A stretch of DNA of 10,153 nt, from positions 1-10,153 of the forward strand of contig LCEZ01000024.1 of NCBI GenBank assembly GCA_000995845.1, read 5' to 3'. Both the position numbers and the translations under genes were made by a program. The notes beneath the pieces were generated by a model. That model was not told where the DNA came from. It searched no databases and was given only the letters and a program-made list of their open reading frames with translations. Shown one piece after another: positions 4,495 to 10,153 of this stretch (the first letter of the stretch is position 1; the number at the start of each line of letters is the position of its first letter). The stretch comes from Parcubacteria group bacterium GW2011_GWD2_43_10 (lineage in GTDB: Bacteria; Patescibacteriota; Patescibacteriia; Veblenbacterales; UBA10138).

Positions 4495-5835
4495 ATGGTA
4501 AAAGTAATTAACAAAGCCTTGATTATAGTTGTCGTGTTGGCAAGCTGTTTAGCCCAGCCTTTTTATTTAGTAAACGCCCAAACCGGCGAGCAAAAAGCCG
4601 CGGCCCGCGAGGCTTTGGAGCAGGAATTGAGGGAGATTGAGCAGCAAATAAAGGAATACGAGCAGCAGCTGACCGTGATCAAAGGTGAAAAAAATACCTT
4701 GCAGAATAAAATTAGGCAGTTGCGGGCCAAGCAGGCGGCACTAAATTTGCAGATACAGGCGACTAATTTAAAAATTTCTGACCTGGAGAAGAAAATAACC
4801 GTTACCCTGGATGACATTGCTCAGCATGAATCTTTGATTACCGAACTGCGACAGCAGTTAAGCGAATATATTAGGTTAATGTATCAGCGGGATAATTTTC
4901 CGTTTTACTACACATTTATTTTAGGCGGGAAACTCTCCGACATGATGGTGGATCTGGAGGCTTATGTGCAGGTGAGTGAAGGTTTGCAGGTTTTAATGAA
5001 GGAGCTCAAAGTTACCAAACAGCAGTTAGAGAGCCAGGCCGCTGTTTTAGCCGAGCAGCAGGACGATAATAAGAATTTATTATCTTTAACTTTATTGCAG
5101 CAGCAAACCTTGGTCAGTTCGGTTAATGAACAAAATACTTTGCTTAATAAGACAAAGGGGCGAGAAAGCGAATATCAAAAAGAAATTACCGTCAGCAAAC
5201 AGCGCGTGGCTGAAATTCGCGGCCGAATTTATCAGCTTTTAGGTGTCAGCCAGAATATCACCTTTGGGGCGGCCGTGGACATTGCTACTTGGGTATCACA
5301 ACAAACTGGTGTTAGGGCTGCTTTTTTGCTGGCGGTGTTAACTCAGGAATCTAATTTAGGTAAAAATGTTGGCACTTGTAATCGGCCGGGTGATCCACCG
5401 GCCAAAGGCTGGCGCGTAATTATGAAGCCGACACGTGACCATGAGCCTTGGTTGGCCATCACCAAAGAACTAGGTATGAATCCAGATGAAACCCCAGTCT
5501 CTTGCCCAATGCGCAATAAGGACGGCTCACAACTTGGTTGGGGTGGGGCGATGGGGCCAGCGCAATTTATCCCTTCCACTTGGCAAGGCTACAAAGCGCG
5601 GGTGAGCGCATTTACTGGCCATTCGCCCGCCAACCCGTGGGATATCAGGGATGCTTTTGTGGCGGCTGGCATAATGTTAAAAGCCAATGGGGCTGATGGC
5701 ACCCGCGACGGCGAATGGAAAGCGGCTATGCGCTATTTCTCCGGTGGTACCAACCCGGCTTATAGTTTTTATGGCAACAGCGTCCTGGAGCTGGCGGATG
5801 GCTATGCGGATGATATTGCCGCTTTGGGCAAATAA
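4495..5835 (+). CDS. Exported coiled-coil lytic transglycosylase (SLT/MltB-like)
   Basis: A 446-residue secreted murein enzyme. Residues 1-28 form a signal peptide, with likely cleavage after VNA (28). Residues 33-245 are a long glutamine- and glutamate-rich coiled coil resembling the FtsX-linked regulatory coils of EnvC, PcsB and CwlO proteins. Residues 256-446 are a transglycosylase domain: LTQESNLG has the likely catalytic Glu285, and GAMGPAQFIPSTW (351-363) is the hallmark of MltB-like enzymes. These cut the MurNAc-GlcNAc bond of peptidoglycan to form anhydro ends. Cys295 and Cys337 might form a disulfide, which fits the nearby CcdA-like gene. Coil plus catalytic domain suggests activation by an FtsEX-type complex, an inference since ftsEX is not in the window. 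The stop codon is one base from the end of the convergent lipoprotein gene. Confidence 0.9.
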   Translation: MVKVINKALIIVVVLASCLAQPFYLVNAQTGEQKAAAREALEQELREIEQQIKEYEQQLTVIKGEKNTLQNKIRQLRAKQAALNLQIQATNLKISDLEKKITVTLDDIAQHESLITELRQQLSEYIRLMYQRDNFPFYYTFILGGKLSDMMVDLEAYVQVSEGLQVLMKELKVTKQQLESQAAVLAEQQDDNKNLLSLTLLQQQTLVSSVNEQNTLLNKTKGRESEYQKEITVSKQRVAEIRGRIYQLLGVSQNITFGAAVDIATWVSQQTGVRAAFLLAVLTQESNLGKNVGTCNRPGDPPAKGWRVIMKPTRDHEPWLAITKELGMNPDETPVSCPMRNKDGSQLGWGGAMGPAQFIPSTWQGYKARVSAFTGHSPANPWDIRDAFVAAGIMLKANGADGTRDGEWKAAMRYFSGGTNPAYSFYGNSVLELADGYADDIAALGK

Positions 5836-5836
5836 A

Positions 5837-6394
5837 TTATTTGATCACCCTGACGTTTGGGATCCCACGCAGGATCACTGCCAAATCAGCTTCGGCGTAA
5901 GCATTGCCAGTTAAGTTCAGGATTTTAAGTTTTTTCAAATTACCCAACTCATACGGCAACCCAGTAAATTGGTTGTAAGACAAGTTAAGCTCAGTCAGTT
6001 CACTCAGTTGGCCAACTTCAGCTGGAAGCCCTGTCATCTGATTATAACTCATATCAAGTGTTTTAAGATTTTTCAAAAATCTTATTTCGCCTGGCAAGGC
6101 ACCGGTTAATTTGTTATAAGAAATATCAAGGCTTGTCAGGTCAGTACGATCCAGTACATACGAAGGTAGTTTGGTAAGACCTTTATTACTTAAGTCTAAG
6201 GCAGCCCCGGTTGGTTGAGGGGTGTTATTGATAGTAGCCTGATTGTTTGTTTGCTCGGTTGAGACTGGTGTGGGTTCACTAGCAGACGGTTGGCTTCTGG
6301 CAGGTGGTTGGCTTATTGGAGTACAAGCTGCTCCCAGGAGCATTATAAGTGCAATTAGAGTTAACCAGCGTGCTGATAGAAATAGTTTTGTCAT
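5837..6394 (-). CDS. Leucine-rich-repeat lipoprotein
   Basis: A 185-residue exported protein. The N-terminus is a lipoprotein signal with lipobox LGAAC and acylation at Cys24. A Ser/Pro/Thr/Gln-rich linker spans about 25-62. Residues 65-170 hold four to five leucine-rich repeats of about 23 residues with the L-x-x-L-x-L-S-x-N-x-(L/F)-T-G-L-P pattern, and a short cap follows. Such repeats usually bind other proteins, so a surface adhesion or receptor role is plausible for a host- or partner-dependent bacterium, but no ligand can be read from sequence. ATG 6394 is eight bases from a perfect -10 box. The gene converges on the transglycosylase with a single base between stop codons and no terminator visible between them. 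Confidence 0.88.
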   Translation of the reverse strand: MTKLFLSARWLTLIALIMLLGAACTPISQPPARSQPSASEPTPVSTEQTNNQATINNTPQPTGAALDLSNKGLTKLPSYVLDRTDLTSLDISYNKLTGALPGEIRFLKNLKTLDMSYNQMTGLPAEVGQLSELTELNLSYNQFTGLPYELGNLKKLKILNLTGNAYAEADLAVILRGIPNVRVIK

Positions 6395-6402
6395 AGGGTT
6401 CT

Positions 6403-6431
6403 ATTATAGATTAAACGCTCATTTCAGTCTA
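6403..6431 (-). promoter_or_regulatory. Promoter of the leucine-rich-repeat lipoprotein gene
   Basis: On the minus strand TAGACT (6431-6426), a 17 bp spacer and a perfect TATAAT (6408-6403). The -10 box is eight bases before ATG 6394, so the leader would be about two bases. Confidence 0.6.
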
Positions 6432-6659
6432 TTGTATCAGCGGTTCTCGGGTTATCTCCTAGTAGAGTGTAATTGTTACTAAAGCAATGCGGCTTCGTTG
6501 TACATATATAGACAGCTAAGGAGGACAGCCGCTATCTAATAATTAATTGTTTAATTTTGTGAGTTGGCTAATTGATCGATTCTACGACCTTTTTGGTCAT
6601 TATCTGGTTTAAAGCTTCGCTCTTTTACAGACGGCTGTTTCAGGCTAAAATGGGAAAGC

Positions 6660-6672
6660 TAATATAATTCCC
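6660..6672 (+). promoter_or_regulatory. -10 box abutting the sigma factor start
   Basis: TATAAT at 6663-6668 is four bases before ATG 6673; the overlapping TAATAT at 6660-6665 is seven bases before it. Either predicts a leaderless sigma/anti-sigma mRNA. No clear -35 box is present, and a match to the operon's own sigma factor cannot be judged from one site. Confidence 0.45.
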
Positions 6673-7236
6673 ATGGACCAAGCCGAACGACAAGCCATTG
6701 CTGCCTGCCAAACAGGCGAGTTAACGCAGTTTACCCTGCTCTATGAACGCTATATAGAGAAGATTTATCGTTTTGTTTATTTTAAGACCCTCCATCAAGA
6801 AACGGCTGAGGATTTAACTTCTTTTACTTTCATGAAAGCGCTGGAGCATATCGCAGATTATGATGTGGCTCGAGGCAATTTTTCTTCCTGGCTTTACCGC
6901 ATTGCCCAAAATACGGTGATAGATCATTATCGCACTACCAAGCAGGAGGTTGATATTGAACAAGTGTTCAATTTGGCTTCAGGGCAGAATGTGGCCGCGG
7001 AAACTGAGGTTAGTCTGGCCTTACAAGAAGTGCAAACTTATCTTAAATCATTGGAGCCGGATACTCGCGAGCTTATAATCATGCGCCTTTGGCAAGGTTT
7101 GTCTTATCAAGAAATAGCTGAGCTTACCGGCAAAAGTGAAGGGGCTTTGAAAATGGCAGCCTCACGCGCTTTAAAGCAGTTACGCTCCAGTGTTTCCGCC
7201 GCTACTCTCTTATTAATTTTTGGGAGCTTAAATTAG
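6673..7236 (+). CDS. RNA polymerase sigma factor, ECF-like (sigma-70 family)
   Basis: A 187-residue two-domain sigma factor. Region 2 spans about 21-90, with the DLTSFTFMKAL core-binding helix (47-57) and the SWLYRIAQNTVIDHYR helix (72-87) that contacts the -10 DNA. Region 4 spans about 120-172, with the helix-turn-helix WQGLSYQEIAELTGKSEGALKM (140-161) for the -35 DNA. Domain 3 is absent, as in ECF sigma factors. It directs RNA polymerase to a set of promoters in response to a signal. The C-terminus ends in a short hydrophobic segment (AATLLLIFG), which is uncommon. The next gene starts four bases after the stop codon and encodes a membrane protein with an anti-sigma-like start, so the pair is probably one regulatory unit. 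ATG 6673 is supported by a -10 box just ahead of it; the upstream ATG at 6650 meets a stop codon after five codons. Confidence 0.92.
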   Translation: MDQAERQAIAACQTGELTQFTLLYERYIEKIYRFVYFKTLHQETAEDLTSFTFMKALEHIADYDVARGNFSSWLYRIAQNTVIDHYRTTKQEVDIEQVFNLASGQNVAAETEVSLALQEVQTYLKSLEPDTRELIIMRLWQGLSYQEIAELTGKSEGALKMAASRALKQLRSSVSAATLLLIFGSLN

Positions 7237-7240
7237 TTTT

Positions 7241-8896
7241 ATGTCTGAGACTATTCGCACAATTTTGCAAGAGCTTTATGAGCTGGAGCCTGAGCTAAAG
7301 AGCCGGGAAGCGGAATTAGCCCCGCTGGTCTTAAAGCTTATTCAGGCCAAGCCAGATATTAAACCGTCAGCCGCCTTTGTTGCTACTCTAAAACTTAAAC
7401 TTAATGCCAAGGAACAAGAACTTATGTCTATCAATCCAGAAAATAACAGTTTATCAGTTTGGTTAAAACTCGCTTCATTCATGCGTCAGCCTTTTATGTT
7501 GACCGGGGTAGCAGTTATAGCCTTTGTCCTTATCTTAGTATCCAGTATGCCCGGTGTTTTACGCCGCTTTAAAGCGCCAACTGGCACTTTCACACCCAGT
7601 GTTTCACGCCTGCCCGCTGGCTCTTTTGGTTCATTATTAGCAACAACTTCTGGAGTTAATCCAACTGCTGGCTTAGGTGCAGGTAGTGCAGAAAAAATGG
7701 CTACGCCAGTTGCACCTCTGGCAGCTCAAGCTGACTCTTCGGCCGTTAGTTTTAATGAGACATCTACCATTAGCGCGGCGCCAGCTGGTTTAGGCGGCGG
7801 CGACCGAGCCATGATCTATCCCTACCCGGCTTACACTTATACTTACAGTGGAGAAAAAATCAGCGATCTACCGGCTCAAGTGGATGTTTTTAAGCGCGTT
7901 AAAAATTCCGGCCAGCTGGTTAACGCTGGGTTTTTGCGGAATTTTGACACGGGCAATATCAAGTTGGATAGTTTTGCCGGGGCTAACCTTTCCCAGGTCA
8001 CTTTCATGGAAGATAAGGAGTTTGGTTATGCTGTCACTATTGATTTTGTGGAGGGCAACGTCAATATTTTCTCTAATTGGCGCCGTTGGCCCCAGCCATT
8101 CAATGATTGCCGCGACGAGGCCTGCTATAAGAGTTTGCAGTTAACCCCGGAAAATGTACCAGCTGATACTGAACTAATTAGTTTAGCCAATAGTTGGCTG
8201 AATGATCATGGTATTAGCACTACCAACTATGGCCAACCCTTTGTCCAAAATGAATGGCGCGTGTACTACAATCAAACAGTTGATAAATCCCAGGCTTATG
8301 TGCCGGATGTAATAACTATCATTTATCCATTTTTCGTAAATGGCCAGCCGGTGTATGAATCCGGCGGCAACCAGGCTGGTATGGGCGTAAATATTAATGT
8401 GCGTTACAATCGCGTGTCGGATGTTTGGAATCTAATCAGCCAGCAGTACCAATCTTCTTCCTATGAAGCTGAAACTGATTTTGATGCCTTACTCAAGTAT
8501 GTCACTGCCGGCAATCAAGGTTACCCCGTGCCGTTGATGTACCCAGAAACTGATAATGGCATGCAAAAAACAGAATTGCAGTTAGGCACGCCTCAGTTAG
8601 GCTACATGCACTACTGGACTTACCTGAACAATGAAAATCAGGAATTATTCTTGCCCGCCTTGGTTTTCCCTGTTCTGAATCCGCCTACGGAAGCTTATGC
8701 TTACCTGCCAAAGCAAGTGGTGATACCTCTAGTTAAAGAATACTTGCAAAGCAGTTACCCAATTGATGGCCCAATTAGGATAATGCCTGCCTCGCCGGCA
8801 GGCGGGCCGGCCGTGCCCATGACCGAACCAGGTGCTACAGGTTCGGGTAGTTCATCTGCTGGCTCAGCTGGGCCAGCCATAGAGCCAGCGCAGTAA
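7241..8896 (+). CDS. Membrane-anchored probable anti-sigma factor with large extracytoplasmic domain
   Basis: A 551-residue protein. Residues 1-80 are cytoplasmic and helical, including a KPDIKPSAAFVATLKLKL stretch (37-54) of the kind seen ahead of the membrane helix in anti-sigma proteins. One transmembrane helix lies at about 84-104. A Ser/Thr/Ala/Gly/Pro-rich linker follows (110-188), then a YPYPAYTYTYSG stretch (193-204) and a large domain (205-510) rich in Tyr, Asn and Gln with Cys290 and Cys295. The tail is low-complexity Gly/Ser/Pro. It would hold the sigma factor at the membrane until the outer domain senses a signal. No zinc-binding anti-sigma motif is seen, so the assignment rests on gene order and topology. 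There is no Shine-Dalgarno, so translation is probably coupled to the preceding gene. The 3' end carries a GC-rich palindrome. Confidence 0.72.
   Translation: MSETIRTILQELYELEPELKSREAELAPLVLKLIQAKPDIKPSAAFVATLKLKLNAKEQELMSINPENNSLSVWLKLASFMRQPFMLTGVAVIAFVLILVSSMPGVLRRFKAPTGTFTPSVSRLPAGSFGSLLATTSGVNPTAGLGAGSAEKMATPVAPLAAQADSSAVSFNETSTISAAPAGLGGGDRAMIYPYPAYTYTYSGEKISDLPAQVDVFKRVKNSGQLVNAGFLRNFDTGNIKLDSFAGANLSQVTFMEDKEFGYAVTIDFVEGNVNIFSNWRRWPQPFNDCRDEACYKSLQLTPENVPADTELISLANSWLNDHGISTTNYGQPFVQNEWRVYYNQTVDKSQAYVPDVITIIYPFFVNGQPVYESGGNQAGMGVNINVRYNRVSDVWNLISQQYQSSSYEAETDFDALLKYVTAGNQGYPVPLMYPETDNGMQKTELQLGTPQLGYMHYWTYLNNENQELFLPALVFPVLNPPTEAYAYLPKQVVIPLVKEYLQSSYPIDGPIRIMPASPAGGPAVPMTEPGATGSGSSSAGSAGPAIEPAQ
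8785..8803. repeat. GC-rich palindrome inside the anti-sigma gene
   Basis: GCCTGCC (8785-8791) and GGCAGGC (8797-8803) form a seven-base-pair stem with a five-base loop and are followed by another GC-rich run. It encodes part of a Pro/Ala/Gly-rich tail, in frame. It is much more GC-rich than its surroundings, which fits insertion of a short dispersed palindrome into a tolerant tail. Confidence 0.5.
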
Positions 8897-8906
8897 TAAT
8901 GTATTT

Positions 8907-9301
8907 GTTACTTCTCTAGAAGTTTTGTCGCAGAGGGTGGGGGCTCAGAGTTGCGATGCCCGCCCCCTACCCTCTGCACTCCCACCCCTGGCACGCTATG
9001 GAGGAGTGCGCCATGGTGAGGACAAACGAACTTGCTATGCGGAGCGACCTGAAACACGCAAGTTCTGAGGTCCTCACTCAGGCTCCAGAAATCAATATTT
9101 TTGCCGCCATGTTGAAGTGGCAGTGCAGCGCGGAAGCGAAGCAAACGTCCGATGAATGCGTGCTGTGGCCGTTCAGCATAGCATTCATCAGTGAGCGTCG
9201 CGAGCACTGCCTGACACGTAGACCTGTGCGGCGACTCTTGCGCTACTTCTTTAGAGAAGTAGGAATGTACCCTCTGCCAATAGTTTTTCTAGAGAAGTTA
9301 C
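8907..9301. other. Inverted-repeat-bounded element with nested stems; structured RNA or MITE-like, unidentified
   Basis: This fills the 431-base gap between the anti-sigma gene and ccdA. The outer 15-base arms 8907-8921 and 9287-9301 are complementary at 14 positions, and an inner pair GCAGAGGGT/ACCCTCTGC joins 8930-8938 to 9269-9277. Inside are 8930-8944 with 8962-8977 (15 bp, one bulge), 8976-8982 with 9003-9009, 9016-9023 with 9070-9077 enclosing 9028-9035 with 9058-9065, 9119-9126 with 9204-9211 enclosing 9151-9159 with 9181-9189 and 9161-9165 with 9174-9178, and 9243-9250 with 9255-9262. Pairings are nearly free of mismatches. There is no transposase, no clear target-site duplication, and no T run at either end. 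Base composition is more GC-rich than the flanks. Frames open across it (8956-9312 plus, 8908-9207 minus) show no family features and follow the stems. Confidence 0.7.
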
Positions 9302-9314
9302 GCAGTCTATAAGG

Positions 9315-9327
9315 TATAATAACCAAT
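9315..9327 (+). promoter_or_regulatory. -10 box abutting the ccdA start
   Basis: A perfect TATAAT at 9315-9320, seven bases before ATG 9328, predicting a leaderless transcript. Any -35 contact would fall in the right arm of the inverted-repeat element (about 9291-9297), which has no recognisable -35 sequence. Confidence 0.55.
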
Positions 9328-10098
9328 ATGGATTTTGGCTTAAGCGTGGCAGCCCTCATCGCTCCGGCTTTTATTGCCGGGGTGCTGATGTTTCTCGCCC
9401 CTTGTACTTTGCCGCTGGTACCTGGTTACATCGCTTTTATCAGCGGCGTGTCTTTAGGGGAATTGCAAAAACCACAATTGCCAGCCAGCCTGAGACAGCG
9501 GGTTATTATCAACAGCCTTTATTATGTTGTTGGCTTCAGTCTGGTTTTTATAATTTTAGGCAGTGTTTTTGGCTCACTCGGCTCTTGGTTAGGGGCCAAC
9601 AGATTATTACTAGCGCGTTTGGGCGGAATAGTGGTGGTGTTTTTTGGTTTGTACTTGATGGGTCTTATAAAATTACCGGCGCTTTTAGCTGAACACCGAT
9701 TTAATTTAGAGCGATTCTTAAAACCAGGGCACCGAGGTGCTTCATTCCTGTTTGGTGCAACTTTTGCTTTTGGTTGGACGCCTTGCATTGGCCCCATCTT
9801 AGCCTCGGTTTTACTGTTAGCTTCCCACACAGCTACAGCTTTATCAGGAGCAGGGTTGTTATTCGTATTTTCCCTAGGCATGGCCTTGCCGTTTTTACTG
9901 GTGGCTTGGGCAATCGGGGCATCTGCTAATTATTTACATAAGCTGGGCAAATATTTACCTATCATTTCCATTATGGGTGGGGCCTTGCTCGTATTTATGG
10001 GCGTGTTGATCTTAACCGATAAATTCGGCTTATGGCTGCAATTTTCCTACCAGCTGTTTGATTTTATAAATTACAACGCCCTGCTTAAGTATTTGTAG
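9328..10098 (+). CDS. ccdA: CcdA/DsbD-type membrane thiol-disulfide transporter
   Basis: A 256-residue integral membrane protein with about six to seven hydrophobic helices. It moves reducing power from cytoplasmic thioredoxin across the membrane to thiol-disulfide proteins outside. The two family signatures are present, each with one of the redox cysteines: APCTLPLVPGY (24-34, Cys26) and GWTPCIGP (149-156, Cys153). Length fits the short CcdA form without the extra periplasmic domains of DsbD. No partner thioredoxin is visible in the window. uppP starts one base after the stop codon, so the two genes are likely co-transcribed. The likely use is keeping exported cysteines reduced, or supporting disulfide exchange for envelope enzymes. 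The symbol is given on family level. Confidence 0.9.
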   Translation: MDFGLSVAALIAPAFIAGVLMFLAPCTLPLVPGYIAFISGVSLGELQKPQLPASLRQRVIINSLYYVVGFSLVFIILGSVFGSLGSWLGANRLLLARLGGIVVVFFGLYLMGLIKLPALLAEHRFNLERFLKPGHRGASFLFGATFAFGWTPCIGPILASVLLLASHTATALSGAGLLFVFSLGMALPFLLVAWAIGASANYLHKLGKYLPIISIMGGALLVFMGVLILTDKFGLWLQFSYQLFDFINYNALLKYL

Positions 10099-10099
10099 T

Positions 10100-10153
10100 A
10101 TGGAATTTATTTATGCCGTTATTTTAGGAGTAGTGGAGGGGGTTACCGAATTC
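10100..10153 (+). CDS. uppP: Undecaprenyl-diphosphatase UppP (BacA), N-terminal fragment
   Basis: The first 18 codons of a gene cut by the window edge. The residues MEFIYAVILGVVEGVTEF match the conserved N-terminus of the UppP/BacA family, whose next residues are normally LPISSTGH. The enzyme removes a phosphate from undecaprenyl diphosphate at the membrane so that the lipid carrier can be reused for peptidoglycan and other surface polymers. The Glu in V-E-G and the E in T-E-F belong to the first conserved active-site region. It begins one base after the ccdA stop codon, with no Shine-Dalgarno of its own, so translation may be coupled. Confidence 0.85.
   Translation, partial: MEFIYAVILGVVEGVTEF

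Noticed and set aside
6586..6598. Hairpin GACC-TTTTT-GGTC as a terminator
   Set aside because: The stem is only four base pairs and no T run follows it.
8956..9312. Open frame of 118 codons on the plus strand (and 8908-9207 on the minus strand)
   Set aside because: Both run through the nested inverted repeats, have no recognisable domain and no convincing start site, and share the element's composition. Their openness follows from GC-rich stems.

Overview
The window most resembles a genome fragment from a small, ultra-reduced bacterium of the Patescibacteria (CPR) type. This rests on short single-gene units, a stand-alone elongation-factor-like β-barrel protein of a kind common in those genomes, short GC-rich palindromes scattered in and between genes, and the lack of any complete biosynthetic operon. 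No rRNA or marker gene is present, so the assignment is an inference. The standard code fits: I saw no in-frame UGA, and stops are UAA or UAG.

Layout. Positions 1-228 hold the 3' part of a candidate structured RNA of unknown identity, ending in an intrinsic terminator. Next come a small membrane-anchored hypothetical protein (248-541), a NYN-domain nuclease-like protein on the minus strand (673-1269) with a promoter-terminator unit in front of it, and a RhlE-like DEAD-box RNA helicase on the minus strand (1553-2791). A cluster of four hairpins at 2920-3020 looks like a non-autonomous IS200/IS605-type remnant. A small-gene neighbourhood follows: two stand-alone EF-Tu domain-2-like proteins (3042-3296 and 4014-4355, minus) flank a one-helix membrane peptide (3484-3609) and a 79-residue hypothetical (3703-3942).

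The right half is about the envelope. It has an exported coiled-coil lytic transglycosylase (4495-5835), a convergent leucine-rich-repeat lipoprotein (5837-6394), an ECF-like sigma factor with its probable membrane anti-sigma partner (6673-8896), a CcdA-type thiol-disulfide membrane protein (9328-10098), and the first 18 codons of an undecaprenyl-diphosphatase gene, uppP (10100 to the edge). The sigma/anti-sigma pair probably senses something outside the cell. Transglycosylase, UppP and CcdA together suggest murein turnover, lipid-carrier recycling and extracytoplasmic thiol chemistry.

Two things stand out. Between the anti-sigma gene and ccdA, 8907-9301 is a non-coding element of about 395 bp closed by terminal inverted repeats and packed with long, nearly perfect nested stems; it is either a structured RNA or a MITE-like element I do not recognise. 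Also, seven genes have a -10 box only about 4-10 nt before the start codon, implying leaderless or nearly leaderless mRNAs, while at least three others (3042-3296, 3484-3609, 4014-4355) have a clear promoter, a 5' UTR and a Shine-Dalgarno site.
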